In this document: positions 52,302 through 60,298 of the stretch, in pieces
How positions within the stretch are numbered: the first letter of the stretch is position 1
How the letters are laid out: each line of letters starts with the position of its first letter
Assembly (NCBI RefSeq): GCF_046098205.1
Contig: NZ_JBJURJ010000012.1
Location: forward strand, 1-64,000
From: Paenibacillus_AR mesotrionivorans
GTDB taxonomy: Bacteria; Bacillota; Bacilli; Paenibacillales; NBRC-103111
Direction: 5' to 3'
DNA: 64,000 nucleotides
Translations under genes and position numbers: made by a program
The notes under the pieces: model-generated
The model's input: only the letters and a program-made list of their open reading frames with translations
Database searches by the model: none
Told to the model about the DNA's origin: nothing

Positions 52302-54817
52302 TTGCAAAGGTTATTGTGGACGTCCCTGTTAAGGGAACCAACCGTCCGTTTGATTATGAAGTTCCGGCCCGGTATGTTTCCTGGGTGGAAGTGGGCAGCC
52401 GGGTGGCTGTCCCTTTTGGTCCCAGGGTGGTACAGGGATTTGTGGTGGATTTGGCGGAGGAGCCCTCCGAGGATGCGGCCGGGTCCGGCAGCCGCAAATT
52501 GAAGACGGTGGACCATGTGCTGGATGTGGAGCCGCCCTTGACTCCCGAGCTGGTAGAGCTGGCCCAATGGATGAGCCGCACGTATCTTTGTCACTTGTCT
52601 GTAGCACTGGCGGCGATGCTTCCTGCAGCCTTGAAGGCCAAGGCTGAACGCAGGGTGGGCATCGGCCCGGAGGCGCTCCGGGACGGCGGCCTGGCTGAAT
52701 ACGGTCTGATGACAACGGAGGAAACGGAGCTCCTGGAGCATATCCGCCGGAGCAAGGGAATGCTGCCGGTGGAGCAGCTTCTGGAGCGTTTCCCGGGTTC
52801 CGAGGCGCTTCTCCGCCAATGGGTAAGGCAGGGTATTCTGGCCGAGGAGCAGGTGCTGAAGGACCGGATGAACGTCAAAAAAGTGCTGACGGTGTTTGCG
52901 TGCCTGTCTCCCGAGGAGATGCTTCTCCGCGGACAGGAGCTGCCCGCTAGTGCCAAACGTCAGCGGCAGGTTCTCGAGTATGTAGCCGATCACCCGGACC
53001 CCATCCGTTTGACGGAGCTGACCTCCCTGTTAGATGTTACAGCCGGGACGGTGAAAGGTTTGGCGGATAAGGGTTTGGTCCGGCTGGAGGAAGTGGAGGT
53101 GGGCCGTGATCCGTATGCCGACAGAAGCTTCAAAAGAACCTCTCCTTTGCCTCTTACTGTGGAGCAATCACAGGTATTTTCCAATATATGCCGCGCGGTA
53201 AAATCGGCAACCCACACCATGTTCCTGCTTCACGGTGTAACCGGCAGCGGCAAAACCGAGGTCTATATGCAATCCATCCAGACATGTCTGGATGAGGGGA
53301 AAGAAGCCATTGTGCTGGTCCCCGAAATATCCCTGACTCCGCAAATGGTGGAGCGCTTCAAGGGCAGGTTCGGGGCTGATGTGGCGGTGCTCCACAGCCG
53401 GCTGTCCAACGGGGAGCGCTACGATGAATGGCGCAAGATCTCCGCCGGGCGCGTGAGAGTGGTGATTGGCGCACGCTCGGCGGCTTTTGCCCCTTTTAAG
53501 AAGCTGGGGCTGGTGATTATCGATGAAGAGCATGAATCCTCCTATAAGCAGGAGGAAAGCCCCAAGTATCACGCCCGGGAGGTAGCCGCCGCCAGAGGGA
53601 GAGCCTCAGGCGCTTCCGTTGTGCTGGGCTCCGCAACCCCCTCGCTGGAAAGCTGGCAGGCTGCCGTCCAGGGCAAGTATAAGCTGCTTGTGATGGCCGA
53701 ACGGGTGGAAGGGCGCCCCCTGCCTCCCGTACGCATCGTGGATATGCGCCAGGAGCTGTATGGCGGCAACCGGTCCATGTTCAGCAAACCCCTCTTCGAA
53801 GGAATCAAGAGCCGCCTGGAAAAAGGCGAGCAGTCGGTGCTGCTTTTAAACCGGCGGGGGTATTCCACCTTCGTCATGTGCCGCTCCTGCGGTTATACAG
53901 CAGGGTGTCCTCATTGCGATATTTCACTGACCTACCATCAAACCTCAAGCATGATGCGCTGCCATTACTGCGGGTATACGGAGCGCCAGCCGGCGGTTTG
54001 CCCGGAGTGCGGGAGTGAGCATATCCGATATTTCGGCACCGGCACCCAGCGGGTGGAGGAGGAGCTGGCGAAGCTGTTCCCGGGTATCCGGGTTATCCGG
54101 ATGGACGTGGACACCACCACGGAGAAGGGCGCCCATGAGAAGCTGCTTACCCAGTTCCGCCAAAAAAAGGGGGACGTTCTTCTTGGTACACAGATGGTGG
54201 CCAAGGGTTTGGATTTTCCCGATGTGACACTGGTGGGGGTGATTACGGCGGATACCATGCTGAACCTGCCGGACTTCCGCTCCTCAGAGCGGACCTTCCA
54301 GCTTCTCACCCAGGTGGCCGGTCGTGCCGGCAGGCATCATCTCCCCGGGGAGGTATTCGTGCAGACCTATACGCCGGAGCACTACAGCGTTACGGCCGCC
54401 GGAGGCCATGATTTCCACCGCTTCGCGGAGCAGGAGCTGGAGCACCGGGTGCGGGGAGGTTACCCGCCGTTTTGCCGGCTGATTCTCATAACCTTAAGCC
54501 ATACGGAGCTGGCCCTTCTGGTCAAAACCTCGGAGGCGATGGTGAACCGGCTGAAGGCGCTGGCCAGAGAAGAGGGGATTCCCGGCTTTATAGAAGAGGC
54601 GGGCGGAGCCCAGAAGCGTGCCTTGGACGTGCTGGGGCCGGTTGCGTCGCCCATTCCCCGAATCAAGGATAGATATCGGTTCCAATGCATGGTAAAATAT
54701 CGGGGAGATCAACCGGCCTCCGACCTGGTGGCGCAGGCTGTGGAAGCCTTCGATGAGGTTTGCCGGCAGACCAAGCTGACCATCAGCGTGGACGTGGATC
54801 CTCAGGTGTTAATGTAG
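52298..54817 (+). CDS. priA: Primosomal protein N' (replication restart helicase)
   Basis: The product (839 aa) is the PriA helicase that reloads the replisome at stalled forks. The N-terminal 3'-DNA-binding and winged-helix parts (about 1-285) precede the helicase with Walker A GVTGSGKTEVY and the IIDEEHESSYKQ box. A zinc region (about 525-570) contains cysteines in CRSCGYTAGCPHC and CHYCG..CPECG. The C-terminal helicase lobe has QVAGRAGR. Size is slightly above the usual 800. Translation is probably coupled to coaBC by the ATGA overlap. Confidence 0.96.
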   Translation: MIAKVIVDVPVKGTNRPFDYEVPARYVSWVEVGSRVAVPFGPRVVQGFVVDLAEEPSEDAAGSGSRKLKTVDHVLDVEPPLTPELVELAQWMSRTYLCHLSVALAAMLPAALKAKAERRVGIGPEALRDGGLAEYGLMTTEETELLEHIRRSKGMLPVEQLLERFPGSEALLRQWVRQGILAEEQVLKDRMNVKKVLTVFACLSPEEMLLRGQELPASAKRQRQVLEYVADHPDPIRLTELTSLLDVTAGTVKGLADKGLVRLEEVEVGRDPYADRSFKRTSPLPLTVEQSQVFSNICRAVKSATHTMFLLHGVTGSGKTEVYMQSIQTCLDEGKEAIVLVPEISLTPQMVERFKGRFGADVAVLHSRLSNGERYDEWRKISAGRVRVVIGARSAAFAPFKKLGLVIIDEEHESSYKQEESPKYHAREVAAARGRASGASVVLGSATPSLESWQAAVQGKYKLLVMAERVEGRPLPPVRIVDMRQELYGGNRSMFSKPLFEGIKSRLEKGEQSVLLLNRRGYSTFVMCRSCGYTAGCPHCDISLTYHQTSSMMRCHYCGYTERQPAVCPECGSEHIRYFGTGTQRVEEELAKLFPGIRVIRMDVDTTTEKGAHEKLLTQFRQKKGDVLLGTQMVAKGLDFPDVTLVGVITADTMLNLPDFRSSERTFQLLTQVAGRAGRHHLPGEVFVQTYTPEHYSVTAAGGHDFHRFAEQELEHRVRGGYPPFCRLILITLSHTELALLVKTSEAMVNRLKALAREEGIPGFIEEAGGAQKRALDVLGPVASPIPRIKDRYRFQCMVKYRGDQPASDLVAQAVEAFDEVCRQTKLTISVDVDPQVLM

Positions 54818-54885
54818 CGGGAAACGCGGGACGTTTCTAGCTTAACGCTTATACAATCCAAAACTCTGTTAAGGCAGGTGCCCTT

Positions 54886-55368
54886 ATGGCAATTCGTTTT
54901 ATTGTAAAAGAACCAGATCCGGTGCTGCGGGAGCATGCGAAACCGGTACCCAAAATCACTCCCAACATCCACAAGCTGTTGGATGACATGGCGGACACCA
55001 TGTATGAAGCCCAAGGAGTGGGCCTGGCTGCACCGCAGGTGGGGATTTTGAAGCGGGTCATTGTAATGGACTGCGGTGAGGAATACGGCGGGCTGATCGA
55101 GCTGATCAATCCTGAAATCATCAAGAAGGAAGGGGAACAGTTCGGTCCGGAGGGCTGCTTGAGCATACCCGGTCTGCAAGGGGATGTGCGCCGCGCCCAG
55201 AAGTGCACCGTGAAGGGCTGGGACCGCAACGGCCAGGAAATCGAGATTGAGGGCGAGGAGCTCCTGGCCCGCTGCATCCAGCATGAGGTGGACCACCTGA
55301 ACGGCGTCCTGTTCCTTGACGTGGCTGAGCGGGTGTACCGTCCCGATCCGGAGGAAGATAGAGCGTGA
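54886..55368 (+). CDS. def: Peptide deformylase
   Basis: The product (160 aa) removes the formyl group from the N-terminal methionine of new proteins. The three family motifs are intact: GVGLAAPQVG, EGCLSIPG (metal-binding Cys) and QHEVDHLNG (two His ligands and catalytic Glu). Length and sequence fit the short type I class. The GTGA at 55365-55368 overlaps the start of fmt, which performs the reverse reaction on initiator tRNA. Confidence 0.96.
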   Translation: MAIRFIVKEPDPVLREHAKPVPKITPNIHKLLDDMADTMYEAQGVGLAAPQVGILKRVIVMDCGEEYGGLIELINPEIIKKEGEQFGPEGCLSIPGLQGDVRRAQKCTVKGWDRNGQEIEIEGEELLARCIQHEVDHLNGVLFLDVAERVYRPDPEEDRA

Positions 55369-56351
55369 AGGATACACTCCGGATCATATTTATGGGCACC
55401 CCGGATTTTGCCGTTCCTTCCTTGCAGGTGCTGCTGGAGGAGGGGTATCAGGTGGTGCTTGCCGTCACCCAGCCGGACCGTCCCAAAGGCCGCAAGCGGG
55501 TTCTGACCCCGCCGCCGGTGAAGGAAGCAGCGCTTCGCGCCGGCATTCCTGTCTTCCAGCCGGAGCGGATCCGGCGTGAGGAAGCCATCCGGCAGGTAGC
55601 CGAATACAAGCCCGATCTGATCGTGACCGCTGCCTTCGGACAGTTTCTGCCCAAGGCGGTGCTGGAGATGCCCAGATACGGCTGCATCAACGTTCACGCC
55701 TCCCTGCTGCCCAAATACAGAGGCGGCGCCCCCATCCATCATGCGGTGATGGCCGGGGAAGCGGAAACAGGCGTAACCCTTATATACATGGCGGAGGGGA
55801 TGGATACGGGGGACATGATCTCCCGTGTGGCCATTCCCATCCGTGACGAGGACAATACGGGGATTCTGTTCGATAAGTTGGCCCGGGAAGGGGCCGAGCT
55901 GCTGCGCCGCACCCTGCCGGAGCTCCTGGCGGGCCGGATTCAGGCGGAGCCGCAGAAGCATGAAGAAGCCATCCTGTCCCCCAATATCCGCCGGGAGGAT
56001 GAATTTGTAGATTGGAACCGCCCGGCGCGGATGGTATGGAACCATATTCGTGGGCTTAGTCCCTGGCCTGTGGCCTCCACTACCTGGAACGGAGAGAATT
56101 TCAAGCTGTGGGCAGCGCGTATTCCGGAAGCGGCACAAGCAGGCGGAACACCTGCCCTGCCCGGAACAGTGCTGGCCGTGGAGGATCAGGGCATTCTGGT
56201 TATGGCCCAGGACGGTCCGGTTCTGCTGACAGAGGTGCAGCCCGCAGGCAAAAAAGCCATGCCCGTTTCCCAGTTTCGCATGGGATCAGCCATGAAGCCG
56301 GGAGATGTGCTGGGGCAAAAGGAAATACCGAATGAAAATAAGCCGGGATAA
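55365..56351 (+). CDS. fmt: Methionyl-tRNA formyltransferase
   Basis: The product (328 aa) formylates initiator Met-tRNA using 10-formyl-tetrahydrofolate. The start region IIFMGTPDFAVPSL, the catalytic block INVHASLLPKYRGGAPI and VTLIYMAEGMDTGDM are typical, followed by the C-terminal tRNA-binding beta barrel (about 205-310). It begins with GTG overlapping the def stop. The last 20 bases contain the start of the cupin gene. Confidence 0.95.
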   Translation: MKDTLRIIFMGTPDFAVPSLQVLLEEGYQVVLAVTQPDRPKGRKRVLTPPPVKEAALRAGIPVFQPERIRREEAIRQVAEYKPDLIVTAAFGQFLPKAVLEMPRYGCINVHASLLPKYRGGAPIHHAVMAGEAETGVTLIYMAEGMDTGDMISRVAIPIRDEDNTGILFDKLAREGAELLRRTLPELLAGRIQAEPQKHEEAILSPNIRREDEFVDWNRPARMVWNHIRGLSPWPVASTTWNGENFKLWAARIPEAAQAGGTPALPGTVLAVEDQGILVMAQDGPVLLTEVQPAGKKAMPVSQFRMGSAMKPGDVLGQKEIPNENKPG

Positions 56352-56691
56352 TGCGGAGCACTATATATGGGGTGAAGCCTGTGACGGCTGGCATCTGGTC
56401 AAGGATGGGCAGCTCAGCGTCATCCATGAAAGAATGCCTCCCACCACGGCTGAGGTCCGGCATTACCATAGCCTGTCCAGGCAGTTTTTCTTCGTGCTGT
56501 CCGGGCAGGCGGTTTTGGAATCGGCAGGGGTGCAGGTTGTGCTGAATCCCCGGGAGGGATTGGAGATTCCCCCGGGCGTTCCTCACCAGATGATGAATCT
56601 GTCGGGGGAGCCGGTGGAATTTCTTGTGGTTTCCACACCGCCCGCCCAAGGGGACAGGATCGCAGCCGGTCCGCCGGACGGCGGGCTTTAA
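56332..56691 (+). CDS. Small cupin-domain protein
   Basis: The product (119 aa) is a single-domain cupin. Motif 1 is represented by RHYHSLSRQFFFVLSGQA and motif 2 by PREGLEIPPGVPHQMMNLS; candidate metal ligands are the histidines and glutamine/glutamate in these motifs. Its substrate is unknown. It overlaps the 3' end of fmt by 20 bases, with AAAGGA eight bases before the ATG. In B. subtilis fmt and rsmB are adjacent, so this gene is an insertion into a conserved operon. Confidence 0.82.
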   Translation: MKISRDNAEHYIWGEACDGWHLVKDGQLSVIHERMPPTTAEVRHYHSLSRQFFFVLSGQAVLESAGVQVVLNPREGLEIPPGVPHQMMNLSGEPVEFLVVSTPPAQGDRIAAGPPDGGL

Positions 56692-56720
56692 GTTTATAAT
56701 GGAGCAGGAGGAGCAAGACG

Positions 56721-58103
56721 TTGACTAAAGGTTCGATGAATCGTCCGGGAAAGAAACCCGGGGCACGCGAAGCGGCCATGGATGTGCTGACCCGGGTAGA
56801 TCAGGATCAGGCTTACAGCAATCTGCTCTTGAACCAAACGCTGGAGAAGCTGAAGCTGGAGCGCCACGAGGCGGCTTTGGCGACAGAGCTGGTTTACGGC
56901 ACCATCCAGCGGCTGAACACGATAGATTATTTCCTGGGGCGTTTCGCCGCCAAAGGACTGGAAAGGCTCCAACCGTGGGTTCGGAGCCTTCTTCGCTTGA
57001 GTTTTTACCAAATTCGCTACCTGGACCGGATTCCTCCCCATGCTGCCGTCAACGAGGCGGTGGAGCTGGCCAAACGCCGTGGCCATGCGGGAGTCGCCGG
57101 CCTGGTCAACGGCATTCTCCGCAATGTGCTGCGGGAGAAGGCGCGTTTGACACTGCCGGAGGGCCTGCCTCCCGTGCAAAAGATCGCATTGGAGGAATCC
57201 CATCCGGAATGGATGGTCAAACGCTGGCTCGCCCGGTACGGGGAGGAAGAGGCCCGTGCCATATGCCGGACCAACAACGAACCGCCTAAGGTGAGCCTGC
57301 GTGTGAACCCGCTCAAGGGCGGGCGTGATGCGCTTGCCGGGCGGCTGGCGGAAGCCGGGGTGGAAACGCAGCCCTCACTGCTTGCGCCGGATGGGCTGGT
57401 AGCTGTTTCAGGCGGCAGGCTGGGCGGCCATCCGCTGTTTACTGCCGGAGAGTTCTCCATCCAGGACGAAAGCTCCATGCTGGTAGCCCGTGTTGTGGCT
57501 CCGGCGGCAGGGATGCGCGTGCTGGACTGCTGTGCCGCCCCCGGAGGAAAAACGGCCCATATGGCCGAGCTGATGGAAGGAAAGGGTGAAGTAGTGGCGG
57601 CGGATCTCCATGAACACAAGGAGGCCCTGATCCGGGACCAGGCTAACCGTCTGGGACTTCGGAATATCCGGACTGTAGTGTCGGATGCCCGAAAGCTGGA
57701 TGAGAAGTTTCCCGCTGCGAGCTTCGACCGGATTCTTCTGGACGCGCCTTGCTCAGGCCTGGGGGTCATCGGGCGCAAGCCGGATTTGAAATGGACCAAA
57801 ACCGAAGGGGACATTGCAGAGATTGCAGGGCTCCAGCGGAGCATTCTGCAAGCCGTCCACAAGCTGTTGAAGCCGGGCGGGATCCTGGTCTACAGCACCT
57901 GCACCACGGAGCCGGAGGAAAATGCCGAGCAGGTGCAGCGTTTCCTGGCCGAGGAGCCGGGCTTCGTGCTGGAACCGTTCCCCGAAGGGCTGCTCCCGGA
58001 AGGAGTAGCCAGGGAAGCAGGCGCGGCGGGTATGCTGCAGCTCCTGCCGCAGGACTACGGCTCGGACGGCTTCTTTATCGCCCGTTTGCGGAGGCAGGAG
58101 TAA
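56721..58103 (+). CDS. rsmB: 16S rRNA (cytosine-967-C5) methyltransferase
   Basis: The product (460 aa) methylates C967 of 16S rRNA. An N-terminal NusB-like RNA-binding domain (about 10-140) precedes the SAM-dependent domain with DCCAAPGGKTAHMA, LDAPCSGLGVIGRKPD (catalytic-region cysteine) and the second cysteine in YSTCTTEPEEN. The start is TTG at 56721, seven bases after AGGAGGAG; the ATG at 56736 is too far from that site. Confidence 0.94.
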   Translation: MTKGSMNRPGKKPGAREAAMDVLTRVDQDQAYSNLLLNQTLEKLKLERHEAALATELVYGTIQRLNTIDYFLGRFAAKGLERLQPWVRSLLRLSFYQIRYLDRIPPHAAVNEAVELAKRRGHAGVAGLVNGILRNVLREKARLTLPEGLPPVQKIALEESHPEWMVKRWLARYGEEEARAICRTNNEPPKVSLRVNPLKGGRDALAGRLAEAGVETQPSLLAPDGLVAVSGGRLGGHPLFTAGEFSIQDESSMLVARVVAPAAGMRVLDCCAAPGGKTAHMAELMEGKGEVVAADLHEHKEALIRDQANRLGLRNIRTVVSDARKLDEKFPAASFDRILLDAPCSGLGVIGRKPDLKWTKTEGDIAEIAGLQRSILQAVHKLLKPGGILVYSTCTTEPEENAEQVQRFLAEEPGFVLEPFPEGLLPEGVAREAGAAGMLQLLPQDYGSDGFFIARLRRQE

Positions 58104-58159
58104 GCGTCCCTGTCCCGTTGCCCGGTAGGGTTGCCCAGTTTGGCTGCTGCTCTCCATGA

Positions 58160-58342
58160 TACGGATCTACGATCCGCTATTTAGCTCATGTTGCCGGTTT
58201 TTTGATTTTCGCGGACAGAGGATCCGTTATTTGGCTCCATGTGGGCTCAAATCCCCTGATTTTCAGTAAATAGCGGCTTTAAGTGTCCGTGTAAAAGGAA
58301 AACCGGCGGATTCCCGCCAAATAGCGGAACCACGGTCCGCCA
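58160..58342. repeat. Array of four degenerate palindromes (quartet 4)
   Basis: In the 380-base gap between rsmB and rlmN, four elements related to TAGCGGAA-N6-TTCCGCTA are centred near 58169, 58219, 58281.5 and 58332, with spacings of 50, 62.5 and 50.5. The conserved half-sites are GATCCGYTATTT in the first two and AAATAGCGG in the last two, an inverted two-plus-two order. The rest of the gap contains a terminator and the rlmN promoter. Confidence 0.6.
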
Positions 58343-58366
58343 AGGAACTTTTTCCGGCAGCGGCGG

Positions 58367-58394
58367 GGCGGGATTGCGTTATCCCGCCTTTTTT
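58367..58394 (+). terminator. Intrinsic terminator between rsmB and rlmN
   Basis: GGCGGGAT (58367-58374), loop TGCGTT, ATCCCGCC (58381-58388) and six T. It shows that rsmB and rlmN are separate transcripts here. Confidence 0.9.
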
Positions 58395-58403
58395 CGTTAC
58401 AAT
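58374..58403 (+). promoter_or_regulatory. Candidate promoter of rlmN overlapping the terminator
   Basis: TTGCGT (58374-58379) in the terminator loop, 18 bases, and TACAAT (58398-58403) form a plausible promoter 80 bases before the rlmN start. Confidence 0.5.
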
Positions 58404-58483
58404 AATATAGTGGAGACTGTCCGGGAGTACGCCGCCGGACAAACTCACGAGATACGAAATCTAAAAAAGCAGGTTGTGAGAAT

Positions 58484-59533
58484 ATGAAGCCTTTTGTATA
58501 TGATTATTCGCTGGAGGAATGGCAGCAGTGGATGAAGGACAACGGCGAACAGGCTTTCCGCGGCGGACAGGTATTCGATTGGCTTTATGTCAAGCGGGTT
58601 TCGTCCTTCGAGGAAATGAGCAATCTTTCCAAGGGATTGCGGGAAAAGCTGGCCGCCCAGTTCGAATTTGTCACCCTCCGGGAAATCGACCGTTACCAGT
58701 CCAAGGACGGTACGGTGAAATTCCTGTTTGAGCTGCAGGACAAAAACGCCATTGAAACGGTTATCATGAAGCATAACTACGGCAACAGCGTCTGTGTCAC
58801 TACCCAGGTAGGCTGCCGGATCGGCTGCACCTTCTGCGCGTCCACCCTGGGCGGTCTGAAGCGGGATCTGCGCCCCGGCGAAATCGTAGCCCAAATCGTC
58901 AAGTCCCAGCAGCTGCTTGACGCAACAGAGGAGCGGGTATCCAGCATTGTCGTAATGGGCATCGGGGAGCCCTTCGAGAACTATGAGGCCACCATGAAGT
59001 TCCTCCGGCTCATGACCCATGAAAAGGGGCTCAACATCGGCCAGCGGCACATTACTGTGTCTACCAGCGGCATCGTTCCGGCTATCTACAAGTTCACGGA
59101 AGAGGATACCCAGATTAATCTGGCCATCTCCATCCATGCGCCCAACGATACCCTCCGGTCCAAGCTGATGCCGGTGAACCGGCGGTATCCTCTGGCGGAC
59201 CTGCTGGATGCTTGCAGACACTATACGGAAAAATCCGGGCGCCGGCTGACCTTTGAATATGCGCTGATGGGCGGTGTCAACGACAAGGCGGAGCATGCCG
59301 AGGAACTTGCTTCGGTGCTCAAGACCATCCCCTTAAGCCACGTGAATCTGATCCCGGTGAATTTCGTCCAGGAAAGGAATTATGTGAGAACCACCCGGGA
59401 TGATATCTTCAACTTCCAGCGAATTCTGGAACGCAACAAAATCAATGCCACGATCCGGCGGGAGCAGGGCGGAGATATTGCCGCCGCATGCGGCCAGCTT
59501 CGGGCGAAGCATATGGAGTCGAGTCAGAGGTGA
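58484..59533 (+). CDS. rlmN: 23S rRNA (adenine-2503-C2) methyltransferase
   Basis: The product (349 aa) is a radical-SAM enzyme that methylates A2503 of 23S rRNA and some tRNAs. The iron-sulfur motif is CRIGCTFCAS (three cysteines), MGIGEPFENYE follows, and the catalytic cysteine at the C-terminus lies in GDIAAACGQLR. The N-terminal RNA-binding part (about 1-90) is present. GCAGGTTGTGAGAAT precedes the ATG. No Cfr-type differences were seen. It overlaps the ribosome region of prpC. Confidence 0.95.
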   Translation: MKPFVYDYSLEEWQQWMKDNGEQAFRGGQVFDWLYVKRVSSFEEMSNLSKGLREKLAAQFEFVTLREIDRYQSKDGTVKFLFELQDKNAIETVIMKHNYGNSVCVTTQVGCRIGCTFCASTLGGLKRDLRPGEIVAQIVKSQQLLDATEERVSSIVVMGIGEPFENYEATMKFLRLMTHEKGLNIGQRHITVSTSGIVPAIYKFTEEDTQINLAISIHAPNDTLRSKLMPVNRRYPLADLLDACRHYTEKSGRRLTFEYALMGGVNDKAEHAEELASVLKTIPLSHVNLIPVNFVQERNYVRTTRDDIFNFQRILERNKINATIRREQGGDIAAACGQLRAKHMESSQR

Positions 59534-59538
59534 ATAGG

Positions 59539-60297
59539 ATGCGGACAGCGGAAAGAACGGATGTCGGCAGAATCCGCTCGGTCAATGAAGACCGGGCGGT
59601 GATCCTGCCGGAAAAATACGGTACGGTGATTGCCATTATTGCCGATGGTATGGGCGGCCACCAAGCCGGTGATATTGCCAGCCAGCTGGCTATTGAGAAA
59701 ATCCGGGAGGAGTTGTCCGGATTGCCCGAAGGGGCTACGTTGGAGGAGCGCAAGGTTGCCATCCGGCTGGCGGTAGAGGCGGCCAACGCCGAGGTCTACC
59801 GGCAGGCCTCCCAGCGGGAGCAGCTGCGGGGAATGGGCACCACCGTTGTAGTCAGTCTGGCTACACCCGACCAGCTGGTGGTGGGCCATATCGGCGACAG
59901 CCGCGCTTATCTGGCGGCAGACAGCCGCTTGGTTCAATTAACCGAAGACCATTCCCTGGTGAATGAGCTTTTGAAGAGCGGGCAGATTACCCGGGAGGAA
60001 GCGGACCACCATCCCCGCCGCAATGTACTGCTCCGGGCCTTGGGCACGGATACGGAGGTTCAGGTGGATGTGGTGGAGCACAGTTGGACAGAAGGGGATA
60101 TTCTTCTGATGTGCAGCGACGGGCTCAGCAATATGGTGAACGAGGAAGAATGCCTGGAGGTTTTGCAATCGGAGCATTCGTTGGAGCATAAGGTGGACGA
60201 GCTGGTGGAGCGCGCCCTGTCGGCCGGCGGGGACGATAATGTGACCGTTGTTTTGATTGAGAACCGGCCTGCGGAAGCTTCCGGTAAAGAGGGGTGA
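59539..60297 (+). CDS. prpC: PP2C-type Ser/Thr protein phosphatase
   Basis: The product (252 aa) is a Stp1/PrpC phosphatase that dephosphorylates targets of the neighbouring kinase PrkC. Metal ligands are in the blocks VNEDRA, IADGMGGHQAG, HIGDSRAYL, LLMCSDGLSN and GGDDNVTVV. The ATG at 59539 follows GAGG by eight bases; GTG at 59530 overlaps the rlmN stop. It ends one base before the prkC ATG, so the pair is co-expressed. Confidence 0.95.
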   Translation: MRTAERTDVGRIRSVNEDRAVILPEKYGTVIAIIADGMGGHQAGDIASQLAIEKIREELSGLPEGATLEERKVAIRLAVEAANAEVYRQASQREQLRGMGTTVVVSLATPDQLVVGHIGDSRAYLAADSRLVQLTEDHSLVNELLKSGQITREEADHHPRRNVLLRALGTDTEVQVDVVEHSWTEGDILLMCSDGLSNMVNEEECLEVLQSEHSLEHKVDELVERALSAGGDDNVTVVLIENRPAEASGKEG

Positions 60298-60298
60298 G

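Noticed and set aside
54849..56138. Minus-strand frame of 429 codons
   Set aside because: It is antisense to def and fmt, both complete with all catalytic motifs.
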